This document shows, one piece after another, positions 10,853 through 20,689 of a stretch of DNA of 64,000 bases. The DNA is taken from NCBI GenBank assembly GCA_003254905.1, contig QANU01001262.1, forward strand, positions 700,485 to 764,484, in the 5' to 3' direction. Position numbers and translations under genes: made by a program. Under the pieces are notes generated by a model. That model searched no databases. It was not told the DNA's origin and was given only the letters and a program-made list of their open reading frames with translations. The stretch's first letter is position 1. Each line of letters opens with the position of its first letter. Origin of the DNA: Nissolia schottii. Its lineage: Eukaryota; Streptophyta; Magnoliopsida; Fabales; Fabaceae.

Positions 10853-13303
10853 TAGGCCCTAAGAACAGGTCTGACCCTCCTCTGGTTAGTTTTTGGTCTG
10901 ATCTTGATCTGTTAATTTTTATAGGCTATTTTTTTAGTTTAACTTGAAGCCTAATAGCCCTACCTGTATATATTTTTTATTATAAAAAAAAAAATCTGTT
11001 GTTGGCATGTTATGACAATTTATTACTGTGGCATGTTACTGTGGTTTGTTACTGCAGCTTGTTACACACTCAATAAAATATTTAACAACAATAATTAACC
11101 ATCTTTTTGGATCTAAGCCCGAAACATATAAGACCAATAATATCTAAATACCTTACAAGATCTATGTCCGAAACATACAAGACCAATAATTTCCAACTAC
11201 TAACTGAACAGAAATTATTCTCAACACACACTACATAATTGGAAACATAATTAATGTCACTAAAACATAATTGAGAACATGATTCTAGTAGCATGGCATG
11301 AAACGAGCCTTCTATTATCAAATCTTCAATATGATCTCCCCTCATTGTTTATTGTCAAGTGCCTAAAAATAATAAATTATTTATATCATTATTCATGACA
11401 TATTTTTATAAAAATAAGATAAATAAATAATAAGATATACCTTTTTCTTTTTCTTTATGTTATACTTGTTGTGGAGCCAATCCCCACCACAAATGAGTGC
11501 TTGAATAGATTTTTCGCTCAATTTAACACGATATTCGTCAATTATTTTTTCTCACACACTAAATGTGGACTCCGATACAACTATCAAGACCAGAATAGCT
11601 AGAATGTCAGCTGCCATCACAAAAGGAAACAAGATCCACCCACTTGTGGAAAATAAAGAATTCAAAAGCCAAGTAACAATAGGCATATGTAGAAAGATTG
11701 AAACAGCTAACTTAAGAATAGAACATATAGACTTAATAGTTAATACATTCACAATTTCAGCTTCTGATATTTTTTTTCTTATTTCATTTCACCTTTTTCA
11801 TAGTTGTCAGAGTCTTTTAGTTAAATTCTGTATTTTACTTTTGTTATATAAAATATTCGAACAATAAGAAATCAAATCAAACGTGTGACAAAGTAAAGAG
11901 CCAAATTTTCTTCGAATAATGATGTTCAATCTTCAGATACTCTACTCATGAATCTTAACCTTCATCCATATTGCAACATAAAATAGAGTAGCTTAACTTC
12001 CCAAGAACTTTGAAATTCATCTTCATGAAAAGTTGTGATATATCTTTTCTCTTTTTAATTTTACACAGAAAATACTTACAAATTTTAAAATACACACTTA
12101 CACGTGATCAAAAAGTACAATGAATTCTCCTAACAATTTTGTAGATTGGAAATGGAGTATTGTAAGAGGTTCAGTCATCTCAAGTCATTTCTCTCCTCTC
12201 CCCCCCCCCAAAATACAAGAAATCCCATACACTTCACGAATCAAGCATGCATGACTCTACAATCATAAAATAGAAGTTCCCCTAAGGTTGCTAAATAAGG
12301 CAAACAGGCTTGTTAGATTACTACAATGAATAAGCACTTCACACACATCACAGAAGATCCTAATATAAGCAAACCAATTAAACTCTGCAATAAAAAACAA
12401 CAATCAAAGTGAAGGACTAGAGTATATGCAAATGGAGAAATATCTGCATGCTAGAAGCTCTTAACATTCATAAAGTAACATTTAAAGTTCACGTGTAAGC
12501 CAGTGGTTGGTCTTCCCCACCACGACTACCTACCTAAAAGTAAAATGTCACTTTAGACGTCATTAGAACTTGAATTAATTCTATCAACATTGGAAGCCAG
12601 GGGAAACATATTTTTCACAAGCGCTAAGGAGCAAGCTGAGAGTGACAGGGACATCCAACTTGATTCCTAAATTAAAAAGTCTAGAAGAGCATTCAAGGTT
12701 CTCATTTTCTCTCATTCAATTTCTATTTGTAGACCTGAGAGAAATAATAGCACAAGTTGAAGTTAGTGGTGAAATTAGAAGTACCTTCGACGTGGCTGAA
12801 CGGAGAATGTTGTGAGGAACTGAGGGGCCGTCAAAGAATGCAGTAGTAGCAGCTAGACTAGAACGCAATAGCAGGAGCACCACCAGAACGCAATAGCACC
12901 ACCACCAAAAGTCCAGAACGCAGCAACAGTAGCACCAGAATGCAGACCACCACCTCCGAAACGCAGGAACAGCAGCCGCCACCCACCAGAGAGTAAGATG
13001 ATCGAGAAACTGAGATGAAAGTGTGGGAGAGAATGATTTTAGGGTTTGAGTCTGAGAGTCTTAGAGACTCGTTAATTTAGGATTTGTTTAAAAAATAAAA
13101 ATAAAAACAAAAATAATAAAATTATATTAACAAATATGATTGCATAAAATATTATAAAAAGTGGTGATAATCTAGTGATTAAGACATTGTCTTAGTATGG
13201 TGAATGTCTCTAGTTCAAGTCTTAATGAAGTTAATGTAAGTTTAAACAAGTCAAACCACATACCCTGACAAGTCCTGACTTCCCTGACCTGTTCCCACTC
13301 CTA
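10853..13303 (-). mobile_element. hAT-superfamily DNA transposon, 2.45 kb, decayed
   Basis: The left end reads TAGGCCCTAAGAACAGGTCT and the right end, reverse-complemented, TAGGAGTGGGAACAGGTCAG; these match as imperfect terminal inverted repeats. The flanks are GTATTAAT (10845-10852) and GTATTCAT (13304-13311), an 8-bp target duplication with one mismatch, the length hAT elements make. A transposase C-terminal remnant lies inside on the minus strand (11459-11752). Near 12840-12970 a CACCACCAGAACGCAATAG-like repeat occupies the region corresponding to the element's 5' part. The element is internally deleted: an autonomous hAT transposase is about 650-700 aa. Confidence 0.8.
11459..11752 (-). 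pseudogene. hAT transposase C-terminal (dimerisation) domain remnant
   Basis: The minus strand encodes FPFVMAADILAI, then SESTFSV, one in-frame TGA at about 11553, then EKIIDEYRVKLSEKSIQALI and CGGDWLHNKYN. This is the hATC dimerisation region of RICESLEEPER/Ac-type transposases (usual pattern: ARDILAIP..SESAFS.GGRV....R..L.....EALIC..DWL). The N-terminal BED finger and RNase-H-fold catalytic core were not found. It is a non-functional relic inside the hAT element. Confidence 0.8.
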
Positions 13304-13576
13304 GTATTCATGCATCTCGAGCATACAATATTTATTTCCACTTATATCATAGAAAATCTCTTCAATAATTTCGGCACAAAATGACATGTTGAATAATTGG
13401 ATTTTATATATGTCTTTGGTGCATAATAATCATCTTTATGGAGAGAATGAAAAGTCAAAAGAATATATATCACAATGAAGCTTGCTACTGCTTCCTCTAT
13501 CTCTCTTCCGTCACCATCTCTGTTTTATGATCTAGCCACTCTGCTTATCATTTTCATTGTCACACCCAGCCTCATC
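13304..13576. other. Upstream region of CXE copy 2
   Basis: AT-rich sequence between the hAT target duplication and the esterase. The hAT element therefore sits about 270 bases upstream of the probable start codon and may be part of its promoter environment. Confidence 0.5.
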
Positions 13577-14596
13577 ATGGCTTCCACCGCCACCGCCACC
13601 GCCACCACTGCCACTGACTCCAACGAGATAGTGGCGGAGATTCCCACTTATATCATCGTCTACAAAAACGGCACCGTTGAACGCCCCCGACAAACCCCAT
13701 ACACCTCACCTTCTCTTCACGACCCACAAACTGGAGTCGCATCCAAAGACATAATCATCTCACACAACCCCTCCATCTCCGCTCGCCTCTACCTTCCAAA
13801 CTCCATCGCCACCGAATCCACTCACAGCCACAAAAAAGTCCCCATCTTGGTCTACTTCCACGGCGGCGGCTTCTTCTTCGAATCCGCCTTCTCCACTCTC
13901 TACCACCACTACTTCAACACCTTCGTCTCCCAAGTCCATGACGTCATTGTGGTTTCCGTTGAGTACAGGCTGGCACCGGAGCACCTCCTCCCCGCCGCAT
14001 ATCACGACTGCTGGGACGCACTTAACTGGGTGGCATCTCACTCCACCACGGACAACTACGCCAACGGCGAGCCCTGGCTCATCAATCACGGGGACTTCAA
14101 CAGAATTTTCATCGGCGGCGACAGCGCCGGCGGTAACATCGTGCACAACGTGGCCATGCGCGCTGGCGCTGAGGCTCTGCATAACGGCGTCAAGATATTA
14201 GGTGCTATTTATGTTCATCCCTACTTGTACAGTTCGAAGGCAGTTGGATCTGAGCCTGTGATTGGGCACGACCAGACCCTTCCTTATGTAGTTTGGGGGT
14301 TTGTTTACCCTTGTGCCCCAGGCGGGATAGACAACCCAATGGTCAACCCCTTGGCTCCCGGGGCACCCAGTTTGGCTACGCTTGGGTGTTCCAAGATGCT
14401 TGTGTGTGTGGCTGGGAAGGATTCGTTGAGGGATAGAGGGGTTTGGTTCTATGAGGCTGTGAAGAAGAGTGGGTGGGAGGGTGAGGTGGAATTGTTTGAG
14501 GAGAAAGGGGAGGACCACGTTTATCACATCTTTCATCCTGAATCTGAGCATGCCAAGAAAATCGCAGAACTCATGGCTTCTTTTATCCTTGCCTGA
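13577..14596 (+). CDS. Carboxylesterase, CXE/HIDH-like (copy 2)
   Basis: An intact single-exon plant carboxylesterase of the alpha/beta-hydrolase fold (hormone-sensitive-lipase-like), 339 aa from the ATG at 13577. An in-frame ATG at 13475 would add 34 residues with a hydrophobic stretch (LATLLIIFIV). The shorter start matches the family's usual 310-340 aa, but the longer form could add a membrane or secretory leader. The catalytic set is visible: HGGG oxyanion hole at 95-98, nucleophile Ser183 in GGDSAGGN, Asp282 in AGKDSLRDRGV and His314 in GEDHVYHIF. Legume HIDH has Thr in place of this Ser, so ester hydrolysis is more likely than isoflavone dehydration. The real substrate is unknown. It is probably cytosolic if the short start is used. 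Confidence 0.93.
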   Translation: MASTATATATTATDSNEIVAEIPTYIIVYKNGTVERPRQTPYTSPSLHDPQTGVASKDIIISHNPSISARLYLPNSIATESTHSHKKVPILVYFHGGGFFFESAFSTLYHHYFNTFVSQVHDVIVVSVEYRLAPEHLLPAAYHDCWDALNWVASHSTTDNYANGEPWLINHGDFNRIFIGGDSAGGNIVHNVAMRAGAEALHNGVKILGAIYVHPYLYSSKAVGSEPVIGHDQTLPYVVWGFVYPCAPGGIDNPMVNPLAPGAPSLATLGCSKMLVCVAGKDSLRDRGVWFYEAVKKSGWEGEVELFEEKGEDHVYHIFHPESEHAKKIAELMASFILA

Positions 14597-15530
14597 GTCT
14601 GTCGGTTCAACGTTCAAAGTGGTGAAATAAAGTATGGCAATTACCCTTATTTTGTCTTTCTTAATTCTGCTTGAATAAACTACCAGTACCATGGCAAGCA
14701 ATATTACCTTGGTTGTTTGGTCCACTGTATGATTTCATCATTCTACAGCACTGATTACTTTATTCTGTTTTGATTTATATATTTACCGTCACTCACGAAT
14801 ATCTAGTCAATCGATCGTGATCTTCTCCGATCAAGTGGACATACTATTGGTCAAAAATTACAATTTGGAAAGACGCGTGGTTCTTATTTCTTATATCTTC
14901 ACAGATCACAGCAAGTTGCAACTATTCAGTGCATGAATATTTGTACGCTACCCTCATTTAAAAATTGTTCTGTATTTTAAGCCTTGCACGTCTCTGTTGT
15001 ATAGTAGTAGGATCTCGAGCGTTGCCATTTTGTCACTGTAGGACAGCACACTCAATTTTTTTTTTGCAAATAAATAACATGGATTTCATTCTGTCATCTA
15101 GTCGGCTTGGTAAACAATACAATAATGATAATAAATAAAAGAATTGATTTAATTTATAACTTATAATTTTAAAAAATAAAAAATTAAATTTTAAATTTTA
15201 AAAATTAAAGTGACTCAACATTACATTTTCATAAATAAAATGAGTATTACTCAAATAAATTTCTCTAAGACTAAGAGCTAATTTGAAACATTTTACTTAT
15301 CATTTGAATTTATCTATTGAAATAAGAAGCACAAAGAAAAAGTCAAGTAACAAAAGAATCTATTGAAATAAGCAGTTATGACTACTTAAATTTTTTCTTT
15401 TCGGTACATAAAAATTAACAAACACAACAACCATTACCGTAGAAGAAGCTTTGTAATAAGCCTATCAAAGTTCCTCCTCTGAGCCACTACAAAAAGTCAG
15501 CACAAAATGAAATGTTGAATAAATTAGATT
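14597..15530. other. Intergenic DNA downstream of CXE copy 2
   Basis: The 3' flank of the esterase followed by AT-rich DNA. No gene or element end was recognised before the Pack-MULE. Confidence 0.5.
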
Positions 15531-16520
15531 GGGTTAATTAAGTTTTTAGCCCTCTGTAAAATTAAAAAGTTTAGTTTTAGTTCCTCTGTGAAATTTTTAG
15601 TCCCTGTAAAATTTTGAAGTTTGATTTTGGTCCCTGTAAATGCCTAAGGTTAACAGTGATGACGTGACAGTTAGTAGGCGCTGACGTGGCGTGCCACGTG
15701 GGATAGCCTGGAATTAAAAAAAAAAATTAGCCTATGACCCGACCCGGTTTCACTTGATCTGACCTGATTTCATTTTAAAAAAAAAACCCAAATCCCCCAA
15801 AAACCCTATCCCCAAATACCCCAAATCCCTGTCGTCATCCCTCATCAAGTTTTCTGCCATCAATGCCTTTTTAGCTTCTTCTTCGGGGAACCACCCGATA
15901 CCCGGATGTTCCTCCCAACGGGAACGGGATGACCAAGACACACGACTACGCCACCGCCCACTTCGATTTCCTCAAGAAGTTCAAGCGCCTCAACCCTCGA
16001 GCCTTCTCTAGGCATCACCAGCTTCTTCTTGCTAACCATCCTCTTGTTCCTCGGCTGCTTCCTCTACGTCGATTACAGGGGACTCCGCTCTTGGGGCACC
16101 AACTTGCTTGGCCTTATCATTCCCTCTTCTCCGCCGCCGCGGCTCCCGGCGCCCGAGTTTCTAGGGCAAGGCGGCGATGGATGCGACGTGTTCGATGGGC
16201 ACTGAGTTTGGGACGAGTCTTACCCTCTCTACAATTCGGCCAATTGCTCCTTCGTCGATGAGCACTGGGGTTTTTTTTTAATGAAATCGGGTCAGATCCA
16301 ATGAAACTGGGTCAGGTCATAGGCTAAAAATTTTTAAATTCCAGGCTATCTCACGTGGCATGCCACGTCAGCGCCTACTAATAGCCACGTCATCATCATT
16401 AATCTCAGCTATCCACAGGGACCAAAATCAAACTTCAAAATTTTACGGGGACTACAATTTTTACTAAGGGACTAAAACCAAACTTTTCAATTTTAGAAGG
16501 ATTAAAAACTTAATTAACCC
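15531..16520. mobile_element. Pack-MULE (Mutator-like, long TIRs) with captured gene fragment
   Basis: The ends GGGTTAATTAAGTTTTTAGC (15531) and, reverse-complemented from 16520, GGGTTAATTAAGTTTTTAAT begin inverted repeats of about 255 bases (15531-15789 and 16268-16520). The arms include the G-box-like GCCACGTGGGATAGCCTGGA / GCCACGTGAGATAGCCTGGA block. The centre, 15790-16267, is much more GC-rich and carries a TBL gene fragment. The long TIRs plus host-gene cargo define a Pack-MULE. The 9-bp flanks (AATTAGATT / TAGATATGT) do not match as a duplication, so the insertion is old or rearranged. Confidence 0.8.
15926..16270 (+). pseudogene. Captured 5' fragment of a trichome birefringence-like (TBL) gene
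   Basis: From about 15929 the plus strand reads MTKTHDYATAHFDFLKKFKR. After a frame change near 16010 comes LGITSFFLLTILLFLGCFLY, a single transmembrane segment. Then a Pro-rich linker leads to CDVFDGH, an in-frame TGA where relatives have Trp, VWDESYPLYNSANCSF and VDEHWG. This is the N-terminal anchor and opening of the TBL domain of Golgi xylan/pectin O-acetyltransferases. The GDS and DXXH catalytic parts are absent. It is about 115 codons of a roughly 400-codon gene, trapped in a transposon and not functional as an enzyme. Confidence 0.75.
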
Positions 16521-17460
16521 TAGATATGTCTCTCGTTACATAAAAGAAAGGTATCCACCAAGGAAAGTGTGTTAGAAAGAATTATTTTAGATTAGTGTTA
16601 AATTTAGGTTAGTTTTAGTCAATACTAACAAATACTAGTTGTTCTATACTTAGTTTGAGACCAAACACCAATAATAAATATCTTAGTCCTTAATCAACTA
16701 TCTTATATCTCCACCTCACAATCAAGGATAAAATATTTATTTTATATGTTTTATTAATTTTTAAATTTAAGGCTAAGAGAAGGTCAATATAATATCTTGT
16801 AAAATTTAAGGTTCAAAATTTTTTATTTAATTGGTTTGACACGTTTTGACAATAAGTCATTTCTCACAAGGTAAACATCATTTATAATCTAATGTTATTA
16901 TTTTTGAGTATTAAATTTTACCTTTGTATGTTACTTGTTTTCAAAGATTAACTAACGATCAGATGAGAGTTGAACTCAAATTCTTAGCTTAACGAGATGT
17001 AGAAACAACTACTAGAATGTGAATTCAACTGCTAACTTATACATACATTATTTTAAGTATATTTATGTAACTGAATATTAATAAACACTTTATCAACATT
17101 TTGTTTATTTATTTTAATTGATATTATATTTTATATGGGGATTGCTCCGGAACCTTATTCATTATATATAATCAAATCTTATATATAATGAAATTATGAC
17201 TACAATACAAATTTTTTTGTGCATAGCATGAGTTCAATAATAGTAGAAAAAAGAAGGTAAAAAGAAGAAGAAGAAGAAAAAGCGCATGCACCCAAAAGCA
17301 TACTCTGTTTATATAGGATAATACGAGTCTTTACATTTTTTTGGTCTGAGAATATGTACATAAGGATATGTATACGAGTTGAATACATCGTTTCATCATT
17401 ATATCATAATCCTATTGGAAAAAATTCTCAAAATAAAATATAGGAAAATATTTATTTCTT
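16521..17460. other. AT-rich intergenic DNA
   Basis: No gene recognised. The open frame at 17200-17388 on the minus strand is low-complexity. Confidence 0.5.
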
Positions 17461-18358
17461 AAATAAACCATTTATAAAGTTATTTTTAAATAAATTATTT
17501 TATTATGAAAAAAGTCGATTTAAATTAACTTCGTAATTTTGAATTTTTTTATTTTTTTTTATTTTTTTTAATTATAAGTAAATTTAAATCAAATTTTGTA
17601 GTATTATTGTCATTGATTTTGTCTTTTTTTCTTTATCTAATCCTTTATTTCCATTCCAAAAAGAATTAATTTGATTTGACCCCAAAAATCAATGCATAAC
17701 TATTATGCTATTTTTCTTCTAAATTCGATCAACATCTAAATCAATTTAAAAAATTAATTTTAGATACAATCACATTGATTTGATTACTATTTTTTTATAG
17801 ATGAAAAAAAATAAAATCTCTAACTGTCCAAATAATTTTGAAAACCTATTTTTCAAATTATAGACACGTAATTAATGTTTGACCACTATTCTTAATTATA
17901 GCAAGATCCTATGATCTCATATAATTATAACAAAATCTTATGAGATCATATAATTATAACAAGATCCTATGATATCATATAAACATATCTTGCCCATTAT
18001 ATTTAAGTATATTAATTGATAGACAAAATATTGTATAATCTCATAGGATCTTGCTATAATTATATGATCTCATGGGATCTTGCTATAATTATATGAGATC
18101 ATATAACTATCAAATTAGACTAACATCCAAATTATTCATTATCAAAATTGAAATTATTCACTACCAAAGTTAGTATTCTGTTTTTATTTTATTTTATTTT
18201 AAATAAAATTCTATTTGAATCGACTTTTATTAAAAAAAAATTGGGTTACACGAATGTTAATTTAAATCAACTTCTTTTATATAAAAAAAATAATTTATTT
18301 TAAAAATAAATTTACAAATAACTTATTATAGAAATGAGTATATTTATATAGTTTATTT
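17461..18358. repeat. Fold-back element with nested palindromic units
   Basis: The left arm (17461-17533) is matched in reverse complement by the right arm (18251-18358), both containing TCGATTTAAATTAACTTCG-like and AAATAAATTATTTT blocks; the right arm has about 30 extra bases. In the middle lie several ATAATTATA(G/A)CAAGATCCTA units: three in one orientation at 17895-17970 and two in the other at 18035-18095. The whole could form a large hairpin. It fits a fold-back or long-TIR MITE. No coding capacity. Confidence 0.7.
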
Positions 18359-18567
18359 TGGTAAAAAAATCCATCATATTGTCCAAAAACAATGAAACAG
18401 TATATATTTAAAATGAATTCAATTAAACAATACTATTTTATTATTTTTCAAATTCCTTTTAAGGTGAATTATCATTGAATTCTAGTCCATTATTCTCTCT
18501 CTTCACTAAAATTCTACTTCAATACAATATTTCCTTCATTCATTAAAATACTTAATTTCAAACCATT
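18359..18567. other. AT-rich intergenic DNA
   Basis: Nothing recognised between the fold-back repeat and the SINE. Confidence 0.5.
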
Positions 18568-18585
18568 AGATTAAAACGAAATAAA

Positions 18586-18707
18586 CCAACGGGGGTTGGT
18601 CCAAGTGGTAAGCGGCTTGGTATCGCTTAAGCAAGGTCCCGAGTTCGAGAGTCGACCCGGATTAGTCAAGGCTAAGCCTTGGATACCGGACAGGCAACCT
18701 AAAAAAA
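18586..18707 (+). mobile_element. tRNA-derived SINE with perfect 18-bp target duplication
   Basis: The body of about 122 bases starts with GGGGGTTGGTCCAAGTGGTA (box A-like) and has GTCCCGAGTTCGAGAGTCGA (box B-like) about 35 bases on, the internal RNA polymerase III promoter of tRNA-derived SINEs. It ends in a short A-rich tail. The direct repeat AGATTAAAACGAAATAAA flanks it perfectly at 18568-18585 and 18708-18725. The intact duplication shows a fairly recent insertion by a LINE machinery. Confidence 0.9.
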
Positions 18708-18794
18708 AGATTAAAACGAAATAAATAACCGGTGTCATTCCACGTGTCAAGAGCTATCCTCATCCTTAGTTAAATAATCATATTATATATATGA

Positions 18795-18947
18795 GTATTG
18801 CTACACGTTCGCCAAAAACTATACACCATACATACACCTCGTATTTATATACATAAAATTTGTGTTTTAACTCATGTAATGTTTGTGCACTCGTGAGAAT
18901 AAAGTTTGTGCAATGGTGTATGAAATTGGGTGTACCTGTAGCATTTT

Positions 18948-18948
<1 letters not shown>
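18795..18948. mobile_element. MITE with TGCTACA... terminal inverted repeats
   Basis: The left end reads TATTGCTACACGTTCGCC and the right end, reverse-complemented, AAAATGCTACAGGTACACCC, so the termini are imperfect inverted repeats. The element is about 155 bases with no coding capacity, and it abuts a (TA)n run that obscures the target duplication. Its ends resemble those of the 1.8-kb element at 22405-24182, and a degraded relative lies at 5686-5890. It lies about 125 bases upstream of the third CXE start codon. Confidence 0.7.

Positions 18949-18949
<1 letters not shown>

Positions 18950-18997
<48 letters not shown>
18950..18997. repeat. (TA)n microsatellite
   Basis: About 24 uninterrupted TA dinucleotides next to the MITE, roughly 75 bases upstream of the CXE copy 3 start codon. 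Confidence 0.95.
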
Positions 18998-19073
18998 TTT
19001 CATGAAGGTTATACATACATACTTAATATTCCCCAAGTGATAGTGTAAATTTGAGTTGCCTTAGCAATTGAAA

Positions 19074-20084
19074 ATGGCATCCAATAACAGTACTAGTGTC
19101 ACCGCCGGCACTAAGAAGATAGTGGTACAAGTCCCTCCCTTCATATACGTATACAACGATGGCAGCGTAGGACGCCCCAAAGATGAAAGAAGGGTCCCAC
19201 CCACACCCAAAGACCCGACCACCTTTGTCTCTTCAAAAGACATTGTCTTCTCGCCCAATCCCCTCCTCGCCGCCCGTCTCTTCCTTCCAAAACTCACCCA
19301 GCCCACCACCCAAAAACTCCCAATCTTGCTCTACTTCCATGGCGGTGCCTTCTGCGGCGAGTCAGCCTTCGCCCACCACCACCACTCCTACTGCAACCTC
19401 CTAGCTTCAAAAGCAAACGTCCTCATCGTCTCCGTTGAACACAGGCCAGCCCCGGAGCATTACCTCCCAGCGGCCTACAACGACTGCTGGGAAGGTCTTA
19501 AATGGGTTGCGTCTCACGCAGACTCTGCAACCAAGAACCCTTTCAACAGGGACACGTGGATCACAAACCACGGCGATTTCAACAAGATCTTCATCGGTGG
19601 CGACAGCAGCGGCAGCAACATTGTCCACAACGTCGCAATGCGTGCCGGTGTCGAAGAGTTGCCCGGGGGTGTCAAGCTCTATGGCGCTTATCTGAACCAC
19701 CCTTACTTCTGTGGGTCCAAGCCTGTGGGGTCTGAACCTGTTGAAGGGTTTGAACAGAGTGCTCCGTATTTGATGTGGAATTTCGTGTACCCTGATGCGC
19801 CTGGTGGGGTTGATAATCCGATGATTAACCCGTTTGCACCTGGAGCACCCAGTTTGGCTACGCTGGGGTGCAGGAAAATGTTTGTCTCTGTTGCTGGGAG
19901 GGATCACCTGCAAATGAATTGGAGGGGAGTGATGTACTATGAGGCCGTGAAGAATAGTGGGTGGAAAGGGGAAGTGGAGTTTTTCGAAGAGAAGGAAGAG
20001 GATCATGTTTATCACATGTTCGATCCTTATTCTGAGCAAGCCAAGAGATTGTTCAACCGAGTCATCAGTTTCCTTCGCAGCTGA
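19074..20084 (+). CDS. Carboxylesterase, CXE/HIDH-like (copy 3)
   Basis: An intact single-exon gene of 336 aa from the ATG at 19074 (MASNNSTSV); the preceding in-frame TTG is not a plausible start. It has the alpha/beta-hydrolase fold of the plant carboxylesterase family. The oxyanion-hole motif is HGGA (89-92, in YFHGGAFCGESAF) instead of HGGG, as in legume HIDH. The nucleophile elbow GGDSSGSN keeps Ser178, where HIDH has Thr. Asp277 (VAGRDHL) and His311 (EEDHVYHMF) complete the triad. It is closest to copy 4 (same HGGA, CGESAF and GDSSG signatures). A MITE and a (TA)n run lie within 280 bases upstream. The substrate is unknown. Confidence 0.94.
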   Translation: MASNNSTSVTAGTKKIVVQVPPFIYVYNDGSVGRPKDERRVPPTPKDPTTFVSSKDIVFSPNPLLAARLFLPKLTQPTTQKLPILLYFHGGAFCGESAFAHHHHSYCNLLASKANVLIVSVEHRPAPEHYLPAAYNDCWEGLKWVASHADSATKNPFNRDTWITNHGDFNKIFIGGDSSGSNIVHNVAMRAGVEELPGGVKLYGAYLNHPYFCGSKPVGSEPVEGFEQSAPYLMWNFVYPDAPGGVDNPMINPFAPGAPSLATLGCRKMFVSVAGRDHLQMNWRGVMYYEAVKNSGWKGEVEFFEEKEEDHVYHMFDPYSEQAKRLFNRVISFLRS

Positions 20085-20689
20085 AAGACATGCCATTGTT
20101 CGTTGTTCGAGTCCCACAAAGTGGTAGAATTTTATGCAGTTAATTGGTTGGTTTCCCTTGTTTCAAAATAGTCAGGGGAGCTAGCATTGATGCTCATGCT
20201 CCATTAAATATGATATATATTGATGGACGACGGTTATTGTTTTAATTTACACCATAAACTTGCTTTCTAATTGTTTGTTTTGTTTGTCTCACCAATAAAT
20301 AAATTAATTAAGGTTTTATTTTATTTTATTTTAAATTTATTTGATTTTATCTTATTCATCATCATATATGTTTGATGAGATATTCTCTTCCTTTTTTAAT
20401 ATTAATTCTTTTAGACTAATGCCCAAAAATTAAGGAAGTCATTAAATAGTATTAATTTTATCAAAAAAATAAGATTAATTTACTAAAGTATTATTTGTAT
20501 ATTTCTCTCCCTCTATTAATTACCCATCTTCCCACTAAGTTTTTTCACTAAGGATAAAATTGTTATATAGTCATTAATTTTATATTGAAATGCTAAAAGG
20601 ACTAATAATATAGAATAATTTAATTTTTTTAAGACGCAGTTTCATGATATAGATATAAAGAGGACGATAAGTAAGGAAGACTACACCAC
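20085..20689. other. Intergenic DNA downstream of CXE copy 3
   Basis: The 3' flank of the esterase and AT-rich DNA. No gene seen. Confidence 0.5.

Noticed and set aside
13150-13230. tRNA or SINE gene suggested by TAATCTAGTGATTAAG and TCTAGTTCAAGTCT
   Set aside because: The boxes are only loosely like A and B boxes, no cloverleaf can be drawn, and the sequence lies within the hAT element near its right end. No duplication flanks it.
13475-13576. Upstream ATG of CXE copy 2 as the main start
   Set aside because: It would make the protein 373 aa, longer than family norms, and the added segment has no counterpart in the other copies. It is kept only as an alternative.
13760-14725. Minus-strand and shifted frames over CXE copy 2, and the equivalent frames over copies 1, 3 and 4
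   Set aside because: These are frame shadows of the GC-rich esterase genes with no recognisable protein.
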